Assembly: GCA_037445895.1 (NCBI GenBank) | Contig: JBBIJO010000001.1 | Span: 124,001-188,000 of the forward strand | From: JBBIJO01 sp037445895 | Lineage (GTDB): Bacteria > Bacteroidota > Ignavibacteria > Kapaibacteriales > UBA2268 | Direction of reading: 5' to 3' | Length of the DNA: 64,000 nucleotides | In this document: positions 36,104 through 45,680 of the stretch, in pieces | Position numbering within the stretch: position 1 is the stretch's first letter | Layout: every line of letters begins with the position of its first letter | Notes under the pieces: generated by a model | Seen by the model: the letters and a program-made list of their open reading frames with translations, nothing else | What the model was told of the DNA's origin: nothing | The model's database searches: none | Position numbers and translations under genes: made by a program

Positions 36104-38365
36104 TCAAACTTTTTGCACTTTTTCCTTCAATGAGCTTTTTAGATTGTTCATTGCTTCGACAAGCGTTATCAATTTTTTAGTTATAGAAAATAAATTTTCG
36201 ACAACAAAGATGTAAAGAATTGCTCGTTTTGTGTTTGCTCCGGGGCGCTTCATTGCTTTCATATAAGTTTTATTAATTCGTTGAATTTCTTTGTTGAACT
36301 CTTCTTGGTGAAAGTGAATATCGGATTCGAGTAGCGAAATTGAGCTTCCATCGAAAAACTTTATTATTTTTTCATACACATCGTTGAATAATTTGGATAC
36401 TGTCTTCAAATCACTCAACTGGTTGTTGGTTAATGGTCGTTGGCTATTATTCACATAGTTATAGCAACGGTCACAGACATCATAAATTTGATTGGTTATA
36501 ATACTTAATTCGCTCATTGAAGAAGCGTAAATATGGGCAGAATCGAATGCATCATCATCGAACGCTTTAATACTTTTAGCAAAATCTGCATAAATCTCCT
36601 CTGTTTTGGCTTGTAACATATTGGCTTGTTTCCTTGCTTTTTTCAATTCTTTAAGTTTATATTTAGAAATACCCTGCAAGCAAAGATTCGCAATTGATTT
36701 AACTTGATGGAGAAAATCAGAGACATCTTTGATAAATATTATAAGACTAGATTCAAGATTAGTAACTTGTATGCGGAGTTTTTCCTCGGCTTCCTTCCTT
36801 GCTTTATCTCTTTTTCTATGAACAATTGCTGTTCTTGCAAACGAAAACACTATTAACCCAAGGAAAAATAAAGCCCCAAAAATTCCTGTATAATATATAA
36901 TGATGGCGATTATTCCCGCAATAGTTAAGCAAATTACTGCTGTAAGCAACCAACCGCCAATTACGGTAAGAATACCAGACACACGATATACCGCAACATC
37001 AACTCCCCACGAACGGTCGGCAAAAGCAGTTGCCATTGCAACAATGAAAGTAACGTAAGTTGTCGAAAGAGGTAATTTTAATGATGTCCCCAAAGATATT
37101 AATGCCGCAGAAATCGCTAAATTAACAGTTGCCCGAATTAAATCAAAAGATGCTCGTTCCCCATTAGCATCTTGAAGTAAAATAGCCTGAGTTGTGTCGA
37201 ATCTACGATTTGTCCAGTCCTTTACAGTAGTGGGTATCAGTTTAGAAAAGGAAGAAGTAATATTCACAGCCATTCGAACAATGGCACGCGCCACAGGCAA
37301 GGAGTTAAAAGCCTCGTAACCTTCTGTTTGCCTTCCAAGGCTAACTTCGGTAGATGTAACTGTTCTGGCTTTTTTCGATAAAAATAAAGCAAGGGTCATA
37401 ACAAAGCCACTAAATAACAGTATGTATGTTGGGGCTTTCACCGGGGTCGCTAATCCTCCCATAGTCATATTCAGTGGATTATAATTTCCATTTGCCAATT
37501 CAAAAGCAGAGAGCGCAGACAATGCAGGACCAACAAAATTAACCAAGTCGTTCGAAGCAAAAGCAAGAGCAAGAGCAAATGTTCCAGCAAGAACAACAAA
37601 TTTCAAAATATTTGCTTTAGTAAAAAAGTTTAACAAATAAAAGATTGTTGCCCAAAAAATAAAATTGCAGAGCAATATAGAATCTATGTTCTGGTGAATA
37701 AAATCCGACATTGCTTTGCTTGTAAATGAAGCACCTTCTAACCCTTTTATAATAATAAAAAACAAAATAAACGTTATTGCAAAGCTTCCCCAAAGGGGAC
37801 CAATCTTTCTAAAATTTTTAGGAAAATTAAAAGAAAAAAGTATCCGCGAAAAAAACTGTGATACAAATCCAACTAAAAAAGCAACTACTATGGAAATTAA
37901 AATAGCAGTGTATATTGTTGTAAGCTTTGCAATATTCAAAAAATGCAATAAATCCTTGCCATGAGCATTTCCAGTAGCTAAATATGCTATTGCTAATGCC
38001 AATGCTCCGCCGGTCATTGAAGAAATTAATGAAACTGTTGTCGATGTTGGTATTCCATAAGTATTAAAAAAGTCTAAAAGCAGAATATCGGTAAACATTG
38101 TTGCAAGAAAAATAACCATTACATCATAAAGAGAAAAAGCCCCAGGGTTGAATATACCTTTCCTTGCAATCTCCATCATTCCGCTCGAAAGAGTTACTCC
38201 AACAAGTACCCCAAGAGCAGCAACGAACATAGCAGTTTTAAAGGCTGTAACTTTCGAACCGACTGCACTATTCAAAAAATTAACTGCATCGTTGGCTACC
38301 CCAACTGTTAAGTCAACAATAGCTAACAATATTATAATAATCAGAAAGATAAATGCTATTTCCAA
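36104..38365 (-). CDS. PiT family inorganic phosphate transporter with PhoU-like C-terminal domain
   Basis: This 753-residue protein has a PiT transporter half (about 1-500) with the repeated signatures GVANDAVNFLNSAVGSK (22-38) and ALAFASNDLVNFVGPALSA near 270, about twelve TM helices, and LPLSTTYVTFIVAMATAFADRSWG. The last 230 or so residues are soluble and helical and resemble PhoU/DUF47 proteins, which in many genomes are encoded next to PiT as a separate gene. It carries out ion-coupled phosphate uptake at the inner membrane, and the tail may regulate it. The gene is monocistronic and divergent from purB. Confidence 0.88.
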   Translation of the reverse strand: MEIAFIFLIIIILLAIVDLTVGVANDAVNFLNSAVGSKVTAFKTAMFVAALGVLVGVTLSSGMMEIARKGIFNPGAFSLYDVMVIFLATMFTDILLLDFFNTYGIPTSTTVSLISSMTGGALALAIAYLATGNAHGKDLLHFLNIAKLTTIYTAILISIVVAFLVGFVSQFFSRILFSFNFPKNFRKIGPLWGSFAITFILFFIIIKGLEGASFTSKAMSDFIHQNIDSILLCNFIFWATIFYLLNFFTKANILKFVVLAGTFALALAFASNDLVNFVGPALSALSAFELANGNYNPLNMTMGGLATPVKAPTYILLFSGFVMTLALFLSKKARTVTSTEVSLGRQTEGYEAFNSLPVARAIVRMAVNITSSFSKLIPTTVKDWTNRRFDTTQAILLQDANGERASFDLIRATVNLAISAALISLGTSLKLPLSTTYVTFIVAMATAFADRSWGVDVAVYRVSGILTVIGGWLLTAVICLTIAGIIAIIIYYTGIFGALFFLGLIVFSFARTAIVHRKRDKARKEAEEKLRIQVTNLESSLIIFIKDVSDFLHQVKSIANLCLQGISKYKLKELKKARKQANMLQAKTEEIYADFAKSIKAFDDDAFDSAHIYASSMSELSIITNQIYDVCDRCYNYVNNSQRPLTNNQLSDLKTVSKLFNDVYEKIIKFFDGSSISLLESDIHFHQEEFNKEIQRINKTYMKAMKRPGANTKRAILYIFVVENLFSITKKLITLVEAMNNLKSSLKEKVQKV

Positions 38366-38511
38366 GTAAATTTAACTTTTGTTGAACATACAAATTTCTA
38401 ATTATGCAATTTAACAATACATTTGTTCTGTTATGTTAATTTTATGTTAAAAATTGTAAAATCTTTTAAATAAATTTATACTTTTCTTTCATTATCTTTA
38501 TCAGTTCTTAT

Positions 38512-38519
38512 TAATTTTG
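38512..38519 (+). promoter_or_regulatory. -7 element for purB
   Basis: TAATTTTG matches TAnnTTTG, 19 bases before the purB ATG. TTTC at 38487-38490 is a weak -33 candidate with a 21-base spacer. Confidence 0.42.
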
Positions 38520-38538
38520 TTTTTTTAGGGAATTTGCT

Positions 38539-39834
38539 ATGATAGAAAGGTACACATTACCTGAAATTGGTAAAATTTGGTCGGACGAAAATAAATTCGC
38601 CATTTGGTTGGAAATCGAGATATTTGCTTGCGAAGCTCTTGCAAACTTAGGACTTATCCCGAATGAAGTTCTTATCTCCATTCGTAACAACGCTAAATTC
38701 AATGTCCAAAGAATCAACGAAATTGAAAAAACAGTTAAACACGACGTGATTGCATTTTTGACCAATATTGAAGAACACATCGGTGAACTCGCTAAATATT
38801 TGCATTTTGGAATGACATCCAGCGATGTTCTCGATACTTGCTTAGCCATTCAATCCAAACAAGCTGGTTTGCTTATATTAGAAAAGCTTAAAGAATTATC
38901 GGAGTCGCTTGCCAAACGTGCTAAAGAATTTAAATATACTCCTTGTGTAGGACGTTCTCACGGTGTTCATGCCGAACCAACTACATTTGGGCTCAAATTT
39001 GCTCTATGGTTCGACGAATCCCAAAGGAATATTAAACGACTCGAAAATGCCATCGAAGAAATTTCTTACGGAAAAATTAGCGGAGCCGTTGGAACTTTCG
39101 AACATATTCCACCTTTTGTTGAAGAATATGTATGTAGCAAACTCGGACTAAAACCTGCTCCTATATCTACACAAGTAGTACAACGAGACCGTCATGCTTT
39201 CTACATCAATACAATAGCACTCATTGGCTCTATGCTCGAAAAAATAGCAACGGAAATACGACATCTGCAACGCACCGAGGTGCTCGAAGCAGAAGAATAC
39301 TTCTCCAAAGGACAAAAAGGTAGCTCGGCAATGCCGCACAAAAGGAATCCGATAACAAGCGAAAATATTTGCGGACAAGCAAGATTGTTGCGCTCTTATG
39401 TCATTGCAGCAATCGAAAATAACACACTCTGGCACGAACGGGACATTTCCCATAGCAGCGTCGAAAGAATTATTTTCCCCGACGCAACTATTTCGCTTTA
39501 CTATATTCTTACCAAGTCAGTCGAACTGCTAAAAAATTTAGTCGCATATCCAGAAAATATGAAAAGAAATCTTGAACTAACAAACGGCCTAATATATTCC
39601 CAAAAAGTTCTCCTTGCATTAATGAAAAAAGGAGTCCAAAGACAACAAGCCTATCAAATCGTTCAAAACTCATCAACCGAATCTTGGGAGAAACGCATTC
39701 CTTTCAAAATGGCTCTTTCATCCAATCCGGAAGTTCTTCGATATCTTAACATTGATGAAATAGAAGAACTGTTTTCGTTTGACGAAATATACAAAAATGT
39801 AGATTATATTTTCAAAAGAGTTGGAATAGATTAA
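38539..39834 (+). CDS. purB: Adenylosuccinate lyase
   Basis: This 431-residue fumarase-superfamily enzyme splits SAICAR and adenylosuccinate, releasing fumarate, in purine synthesis. It begins MIERYTLPEIGKIWSDENKF. Signatures include HFGMTSSDVLDTCLAIQ, GRSHGVHAEPTTFG and the mobile loop GSSAMPHKRNPITSENI near 262-278 with the catalytic serine region. Length is normal. The gene is alone, and purS and purQ are 15 kb away and guaA 22 kb away. Confidence 0.97.
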   Translation: MIERYTLPEIGKIWSDENKFAIWLEIEIFACEALANLGLIPNEVLISIRNNAKFNVQRINEIEKTVKHDVIAFLTNIEEHIGELAKYLHFGMTSSDVLDTCLAIQSKQAGLLILEKLKELSESLAKRAKEFKYTPCVGRSHGVHAEPTTFGLKFALWFDESQRNIKRLENAIEEISYGKISGAVGTFEHIPPFVEEYVCSKLGLKPAPISTQVVQRDRHAFYINTIALIGSMLEKIATEIRHLQRTEVLEAEEYFSKGQKGSSAMPHKRNPITSENICGQARLLRSYVIAAIENNTLWHERDISHSSVERIIFPDATISLYYILTKSVELLKNLVAYPENMKRNLELTNGLIYSQKVLLALMKKGVQRQQAYQIVQNSSTESWEKRIPFKMALSSNPEVLRYLNIDEIEELFSFDEIYKNVDYIFKRVGID

Positions 39835-39926
39835 TACAAAATTATAATTGGCTTACGAAAAATTTTATTTTTTAGAAATTTAAGAAATGATTAACCACTA
39901 TGTTTGCAAAATAATAATCGTTCTTA

Positions 39927-39958
39927 TGTGTCTAAATAATCGATTTTTTGTATTTTTG
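39927..39958 (+). promoter_or_regulatory. Promoter for the uppS-bamA-ompH-lpxD group
   Basis: TGTG (39927-39930) and TATTTTTG (39951-39958) are separated by 20 bases. The -7 box is a full match to TAnnTTTG and the -33 box differs from TTTG by one base. The site is 29 bases before the uppS ATG. Confidence 0.5.
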
Positions 39959-39987
39959 AAAGATTATTATAATTTTAATAAACACAA

Positions 39988-40806
39988 ATGAATTGGAATA
40001 ACGAACAAACTATTGACGATAAAAAAATACAAGCGGAGATAATAGATAAGTTTAAAATTCCGAAACATATTGGAATTATTATGGATGGCAATGGACGCTG
40101 GGCTTTGGAACGAGGTCTATCGCGAACTGATGGGCATCGCCAAGGAATCGAAAGCGTTCGCGATATCGTGAAGGCATCCTCGCAACTTGGTGTTCAATAT
40201 TTAACGTTATATGCATTCTCGTTGGAAAATTGGAAACGACCATCAAGCGAAGTTGGTATGCTGATGAAACTGCTCGAACACTATCTAAAAAAAGAAGTGG
40301 ACGAGCTTCACCGAAACAACGTTCGCATATTCGCAATTGGCAAATTAAGCTCACTCCCCAAAAGTGTCCAACGCTTACTTTTCAACGCTATTGAATTAAC
40401 ATCAAAAAATACAGGTTTAACTTTAACATTAGCATTGAGTTATAGTGGTCGTTGGGATATCGTTCGCGCTGTTCAAATTTTAGCACTCGATGTTCGACGC
40501 GGGAAATTATCGCCCGAAGACATAACCGAGGAAGTTTTATCGAATTACCTACAAACTGCAAATTTGCTCGATCCAGATTTAATTATTCGAACAAGCGGCG
40601 AAATGAGGCTTAGCAACTTCCTCCTCTGGGAATCGGCATATTCAGAAATCTATATTTGCAACAAGTATTGGCCAGAGTTTCGGCGAGAAGACCTTTATGC
40701 TGCCATTCAAGATTTTTCGCAACGAGAACGACGTTTCGGAAAAATTTCCTCTCAAATTAAATCTGAAAGATTGTTGAATCCTATAAAAATGACAAAATCT
40801 AAGTAA
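39988..40806 (+). CDS. uppS: Isoprenyl (undecaprenyl) diphosphate synthase
   Basis: This 272-residue cis-prenyltransferase makes the C55 lipid carrier for peptidoglycan and surface polysaccharides. The catalytic Asp33 lies in GIIMDGNGRWA. Further signatures are YLTLYAFSLENWKRP and DLIIRTSGEMRLSNFLLWE followed by WPEF. Length is a little above the common 240-250 because of a tail after the RxG motif. bamA begins 2 bases after its stop. Confidence 0.95.
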   Translation: MNWNNEQTIDDKKIQAEIIDKFKIPKHIGIIMDGNGRWALERGLSRTDGHRQGIESVRDIVKASSQLGVQYLTLYAFSLENWKRPSSEVGMLMKLLEHYLKKEVDELHRNNVRIFAIGKLSSLPKSVQRLLFNAIELTSKNTGLTLTLALSYSGRWDIVRAVQILALDVRRGKLSPEDITEEVLSNYLQTANLLDPDLIIRTSGEMRLSNFLLWESAYSEIYICNKYWPEFRREDLYAAIQDFSQRERRFGKISSQIKSERLLNPIKMTKSK

Positions 40807-40808
40807 AA

Positions 40809-43175
40809 ATGCACAGATTCATTCTTTCCACCAGTAGTATTCTAATATTAATTTGTATCACATTTTTAAATGGTAATAAAGCATTTGCTCAAACCGAAAA
40901 ACAAACTAGTTATGTTATTGCAGATATTACTGTCGAAGGAAACACATTTTCCGATCCACAAACTATTATTACTATATCGGGCCTTAATCGAGGTGAAACT
41001 ATTACCTTACCTTTCGATGCAAAAATACAAAAGGCAATAAAAAATCTTTGGCAACGACGTCAATTCGAAGATGTTCAAATACTTGTCGATAGAATAACTC
41101 TTAATGGCATCTTCTTGATTATTAAAGTCAAAGAATTCCCTCGTATAAGCGAGATACAAATTCAAAACAATAAGGATATATCGACAGAAGATTTGTCGAA
41201 AGTTATCAACAAGAATCGTGGAGATATCATTTCTCCTTTCGATGTTTACCAAATAAGGCAAAGAATAAAAAGAAAATACAAAGAAGAAGGCAGACCATTC
41301 GCTCGAATTGAAGCAGAATTAACTCCAACAGATACTCAAAATTATTTTCGATTACTAATTAATATTGACGAGGGTATAAAATACAGAGTTAAATCTATTG
41401 AATTTGTAGGCAACTCTGCATACGACGATGACGATTTAGCAGGGACTTTCGACGAAACAAAAACAAAATCTTGGTGGCAGTTTTGGCGTTCTTCGAAATT
41501 CGAACCAAATGATTACGAAAAAGATAAAGAATTGCTTGTAAACTTTTATCGAAACAATGGTTTTATTGATTTCGAAATTCTCAACGACACAATTGTCTAC
41601 GACGACGAGAACGAGGCTGTTTATATCAAAATTTTTGTTAACGAAGGGAAGAGATATTACGTTCGAAACATACACTTCTTTGGAAATACAGTATATCCCG
41701 GGGAAGCACTCCTTCGGCGATTAGATATTTCGAAAGGAGAAGTTTTCAACAAGGAAAAATTCGAAAAAAATCTGCAAGGTAACCAAGAAAGTTCAGATGC
41801 TATGAGCCTCTATTTCGATACAGGATATCTTTTCGCAAGAAATGAAGTTCAAGAAATTCGTGTTGAACCAGATTCAATCGATATTTATGTTAGGCTTTAC
41901 GAAGGGAACAGGGTTACTATTAGAAAAGTAGATGTTGTAGGCAACAACAAGACTAAAGATAAGGTAATACGCAGGGAACTTTATACCTATCCCGGCGATT
42001 ACTTCAACCGTTCTGCAATAATTAAAAGCATCAAAGCTTTGGGCTTACTAAATTACTTCAATCCCGAGACTTTGCGCCCAGATGTGAAAATGATAGATAA
42101 CACAAAGGTTGATATTGTTTATCATGTCGAGGAACGCTCGACCGATACTTTTAATGCATCTATTGGATTCGCTGGTTCTTTCGGTCTGACTGGTGCAGTC
42201 GGCTTCTCTTTTAATAATTTCTCTCTACTGGAACCATTGAAAGGCGGCGCAGGACAAATATTTAATTTTAATGTTGAATTTGGACAAGCAAATCGATACC
42301 AGACTTTTTCGATTGGGTTCACAGAACCTTGGCTTTTCGACGATCCAACAACAGTCGGATTTAATCTTTACGATTCTAGAATTAATTATCAATTTGACCT
42401 TCGTAGAACCGGTTTTGGCATAAATGTTGGACGAAGACTACGATGGCCCGACGATTATTTTCGGGTAGATTTTGGTTTTCGATATCAAAAGAACAGTGTT
42501 GGCTCGGGGATTTCGCAATACTACCGAACAGGAGTTAACACCGAGTTTACACTTAGCCAATCTATTTCAAGAATAAGTTTGGATAATTTATTTTTCCCTA
42601 CAAGTGGCTCTCGATTTTCAATTACAAACGACTTCTCAATGGGTGCATTAGGAATTGGAACTACTGATTACTTTAAATCCCAACTCAAATTCGAAATTAA
42701 CCAAACTGTGATGAAAATCAAAGAGCTTCCTCGATTGGTATTAAACATTGCATCGAATTGGGGATATATCACCAGCTTCAAATCCGATACAACTATTTCA
42801 CCTATCGAACTGTTTTATATGGGGGGCAACGGTTTAAGTGGTTTTGCAGTTACTCCTTTGCGAGGTTATCCAGATCAATCCATTGGCCCACGTGGAGGTG
42901 GCAAAGTGATGGCTCGACATTCAGCAGAACTGCGTTTTGCTTTAACACTCGATCCTATGCCAATTTACTTTTACGGATTTGTCGAAGCCGGAAATGTATG
43001 GAGTAAATTGAGTGCCACTGACCCGTTCAATTTAAAACGTGCTGCTGGTATTGGAATTCAACTATTTCTACCCCAAATTGGTATAATTGGTTTCAGTTAC
43101 GGCTATGGGTTCGACAAAACTGACGATACCGGAGAATTGTCTGGTTGGAGATTCCTTTTCCATCTTGGTCAATAA
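40809..43175 (+). CDS. bamA: Outer membrane protein assembly factor BamA
   Basis: This 788-residue Omp85 protein inserts beta-barrels into the outer membrane. A signal peptide (about 1-27) is followed by five POTRA domains (about 33-450; for example YVIADITVEGNTFSDPQ, VTIRKVDVVGNNKTKDKVI) and a C-terminal 16-strand barrel with LLEPLKGGAGQIFNFNVEFG, the loop-6 region GGNGLSGF...LRGYPDQSIG, and FGFSYGYGFD-like final strands. Length is typical. It is followed by two Skp/OmpH chaperones and lpxD, a conserved outer-membrane order. Confidence 0.96.
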   Translation: MHRFILSTSSILILICITFLNGNKAFAQTEKQTSYVIADITVEGNTFSDPQTIITISGLNRGETITLPFDAKIQKAIKNLWQRRQFEDVQILVDRITLNGIFLIIKVKEFPRISEIQIQNNKDISTEDLSKVINKNRGDIISPFDVYQIRQRIKRKYKEEGRPFARIEAELTPTDTQNYFRLLINIDEGIKYRVKSIEFVGNSAYDDDDLAGTFDETKTKSWWQFWRSSKFEPNDYEKDKELLVNFYRNNGFIDFEILNDTIVYDDENEAVYIKIFVNEGKRYYVRNIHFFGNTVYPGEALLRRLDISKGEVFNKEKFEKNLQGNQESSDAMSLYFDTGYLFARNEVQEIRVEPDSIDIYVRLYEGNRVTIRKVDVVGNNKTKDKVIRRELYTYPGDYFNRSAIIKSIKALGLLNYFNPETLRPDVKMIDNTKVDIVYHVEERSTDTFNASIGFAGSFGLTGAVGFSFNNFSLLEPLKGGAGQIFNFNVEFGQANRYQTFSIGFTEPWLFDDPTTVGFNLYDSRINYQFDLRRTGFGINVGRRLRWPDDYFRVDFGFRYQKNSVGSGISQYYRTGVNTEFTLSQSISRISLDNLFFPTSGSRFSITNDFSMGALGIGTTDYFKSQLKFEINQTVMKIKELPRLVLNIASNWGYITSFKSDTTISPIELFYMGGNGLSGFAVTPLRGYPDQSIGPRGGGKVMARHSAELRFALTLDPMPIYFYGFVEAGNVWSKLSATDPFNLKRAAGIGIQLFLPQIGIIGFSYGYGFDKTDDTGELSGWRFLFHLGQ

Positions 43176-43180
43176 TTTAC

Positions 43181-43188
43181 TAATTTTG
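43181..43188 (+). promoter_or_regulatory. Possible internal promoter for ompH
   Basis: TAATTTTG lies 34 bases before the first ompH ATG, right after the bamA stop. TTTC at 43157-43160 is a one-mismatch -33 box with a 20-base spacer. It would allow expression of the chaperones apart from bamA. Confidence 0.38.
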
Positions 43189-43222
43189 TATTTTGTAAAA
43201 CTCATTCAAAGGAATATCTATA

Positions 43223-43762
43223 ATGAAAAAAACTTATGTGAGCATTGCTATCGCCGCTTTGTTTCTTTCAAGCTCTTTCTTCTCTTTCGGACAAAAGACT
43301 CAAACCAGTGGTCCAATAATTATCGGAGTTGTCGACGTAGAATACATCGTACGGCAATTGCCCGAAGCTGTCGACGCCGATGCCAAGTTGAAAGATATGC
43401 AAAAATCTTTGCAAGACACAATAATGAAAATGCAAGAATCACTGCAAAAAAAAGCCGACAACTACATTAAACAAAAAAGTATAATGCCCGCCGAACAACA
43501 ACAGAAGCAAGAACAGCAATTACAAGAAGAACAACAAAAACTCCAGCAATTCTACAACGATAAGCTTACAGAGATACAAAGCAAGCGCGAAGAATTTCTT
43601 GAACCTATAAGAACCAAAGTGAGAAATGCAATTCAATCGGTTGCAAAAGAAGAAAGTATGAGCTTCGTATTCGACAAAGGTAATCCTTCCGTCCTATTTG
43701 CAGAAGAAAAATATGATATTACTTTCAAAGTTCTCGATAAAATTAAAAGGGGAAACAAGTAG
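43223..43762 (+). CDS. OmpH/Skp family periplasmic chaperone, copy 1
   Basis: This 179-residue chaperone has a signal peptide (about 1-23, SFFSFGQ) and a mature part starting IIGVVDVEYIVRQLPEA, the OmpH family opening. A long glutamine- and glutamate-rich coiled coil (about 58-130) forms the trimer tentacles. The C-terminal strand region is VAKEESMSFVFDKGNP and ITFKVLDKIKRG. It guards unfolded outer-membrane proteins between Sec and BamA. It precedes a second, longer paralogue by 35 bases. Confidence 0.92.
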   Translation: MKKTYVSIAIAALFLSSSFFSFGQKTQTSGPIIIGVVDVEYIVRQLPEAVDADAKLKDMQKSLQDTIMKMQESLQKKADNYIKQKSIMPAEQQQKQEQQLQEEQQKLQQFYNDKLTEIQSKREEFLEPIRTKVRNAIQSVAKEESMSFVFDKGNPSVLFAEEKYDITFKVLDKIKRGNK

Positions 43763-43797
43763 AAAGATTTACTCCTAAAATAATATTCGGAGTTATA

Positions 43798-44499
43798 ATG
43801 AAAGTATCGAAGTTTTTTCTTGGAACAACCATCCTTGTTGTTTTTTCTTTACCTTTGTTCTCTCAACGTGTCGGTTTTATTGCAACCGATTTGATACGCG
43901 AAAAATTCCTAGAAGCGAAACAGGCTGAACAACGAATCCGTTCCGTTGTAGAAGAATGGAAACGTGAACTGGAAGAAATTGATAAAAAAATCGAAAATTT
44001 AAAACTCGATATAAGCAAGAATCGACTTATTTGGTCCGACGAAGAAAAACGACTAAAAGAAAAAGAACTCGAAGATTTAACTACCCAGAAATTGACTTAT
44101 TCACGGAAAAGATTTGAGCCCGGCGGTGAATACGATATGGTTGTTAAAACTATTATGCAGCCAATAGAAGACAAAATATACGCTGCGGTTCAAAAAGTTG
44201 CCGCAGAAAACGGTTTCGATATTATCTGGGATAAAAGCAATAACCCTCTTGTTTATGTGAATTACAAATACGACTTAACTTTGAAAGTCCTTCGAGAATT
44301 GGGAGTCGATGTTTCGCAAATGGAAAAGGAATTGGAAGAAAAAATTGCAAAAGACCCGCGCAACCAAATACAAATCCAAAAAGAAACTCCATCGTCAATT
44401 AGAAAAAAGCAACGCTCAAAGAAAGAAGTCGAGCCCAAGCAACCTGAATCCAAAGAAAATGAAGAACAACAGAATATTCAAGAAAAAAAACCGGATTAA
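43798..44499 (+). CDS. OmpH/Skp family periplasmic chaperone, copy 2 with charged tail
   Basis: This 233-residue paralogue of the preceding gene has a signal peptide (about 1-22) and starts RVGFIATDLIREKFLEAKQAE. It continues with a coiled coil and a core that ends VYVNYKYDLTLKVLREL. Beyond the family end it carries a highly charged, Glu- and Lys-rich tail (about 180-233) likely to be disordered. Its stop is 15 bases before lpxD. Two Skp copies in tandem are frequent in Bacteroidota. Confidence 0.9.
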   Translation: MKVSKFFLGTTILVVFSLPLFSQRVGFIATDLIREKFLEAKQAEQRIRSVVEEWKRELEEIDKKIENLKLDISKNRLIWSDEEKRLKEKELEDLTTQKLTYSRKRFEPGGEYDMVVKTIMQPIEDKIYAAVQKVAAENGFDIIWDKSNNPLVYVNYKYDLTLKVLRELGVDVSQMEKELEEKIAKDPRNQIQIQKETPSSIRKKQRSKKEVEPKQPESKENEEQQNIQEKKPD

Positions 44500-44514
44500 A
44501 TAGCAACTTTTAAT

Positions 44515-45579
44515 ATGGAACTTAAACCCCCAGTTACCTGCGAAGAAATTGCCAAAATTATAGAAGGCAAAATACAAGGCAATTCTACCCTATTAATATA
44601 TGAATTAAACAGGATTGAAGTTGCAAAAAAGGGCGACTTAACTTTTTTTTCTGATAAAAAATACGAGAAATATATACAAGAATCAGAGGCTACGTGCATA
44701 TTAGTCCCCTTGGATTACAAGAACGACCCAGCCTTTGAACATCAAACATTCATACGTGTTGCAAACCCCTACTATGCTTTTTTTAAGTTGCTTCAGCATT
44801 TCGATACTTATTATCAAAAATTCGTTTCTTTCATCCACCCCTCGGCTATAATTGGAGAAAATTGCTCGATACACCCGACCGCATACATTGGCCCACACTG
44901 TATTATCGGTAATAATTGTAAAATAGCCGAAGGAACTAAGCTGATGAGTAACGTTGTCCTTTACGACAATGTCGAAATTGGCAATGAAACACTCATCCAT
45001 TCGAATGTGGTGTGTTACTATAACACAAGAATTGGAAACAAATGTATAATCCACAGTGGTGTCGTGATTGGTTCCGATGGTTTTGGTTTTATCGAAAATC
45101 GAGATGGTTCATATACAAAAATTCCACAACTTGGCAACGTGGTGATTGGTGATTCGGTCGAAATTGGTGCCAACACAACAATAGATAGGGCAATTGTTGG
45201 TAGCACAATCATAGAGAACGGTGTTAAAATAGATAATCTGGTTCAAATTGCTCATAATGTTTTCATTGGAGAAAACACTGCTATGGCTGCCCAAGTTGGT
45301 ATTTCCGGTAGTTCTAAAATAGGCAAACGGAACCGCCTCGCTGGTCAAGTGGGAATAGCAGGACACCTTGAAATTACCGACGACGTTACAATCGAAGCAA
45401 AATCGGGAGTTCCAAAATCAATATTAGAAAGTGGGATTTACTTTGGAGCTCCACCCAAGAAAAAAGCCGAAGCTTTTCGTATTCTTATGGCAACCAATGA
45501 ACTTCCAGACTTGTTACGTCAATTCTTAAAACTGAAAAAAATCCTTAAAGAGCAGTTCAATATCGATCTTGAGCAGTAA
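44515..45579 (+). CDS. lpxD: UDP-3-O-acylglucosamine N-acyltransferase
   Basis: This 354-residue enzyme does the third step of lipid A synthesis, adding a hydroxyacyl chain from acyl-ACP. An N-terminal uridine-binding domain (about 1-100) is followed by a left-handed beta-helix of hexapeptide repeats (about 105-290). The catalytic base is His247 in VQIAHNVFIGENT. The C-terminal helices are typical. It shows that the organism makes lipid A, in line with the GT9 core glycosyltransferases. Confidence 0.96.
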   Translation: MELKPPVTCEEIAKIIEGKIQGNSTLLIYELNRIEVAKKGDLTFFSDKKYEKYIQESEATCILVPLDYKNDPAFEHQTFIRVANPYYAFFKLLQHFDTYYQKFVSFIHPSAIIGENCSIHPTAYIGPHCIIGNNCKIAEGTKLMSNVVLYDNVEIGNETLIHSNVVCYYNTRIGNKCIIHSGVVIGSDGFGFIENRDGSYTKIPQLGNVVIGDSVEIGANTTIDRAIVGSTIIENGVKIDNLVQIAHNVFIGENTAMAAQVGISGSSKIGKRNRLAGQVGIAGHLEITDDVTIEAKSGVPKSILESGIYFGAPPKKKAEAFRILMATNELPDLLRQFLKLKKILKEQFNIDLEQ

Positions 45580-45680
45580 AGCAATCTAACATACTTAAAA
45601 AGCAACGAGATGATACAATTCGTTATATCAATCTAATAATGTCCAGAATTCAATACGAACGAAAAGTTTATTTGAAAAGT

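Noticed and set aside
38366..38538. Purine riboswitch or other leader RNA before purB
   Set aside because: The 173-base divergent gap has no conserved purine-riboswitch core or strong hairpin; a simple promoter explains it.
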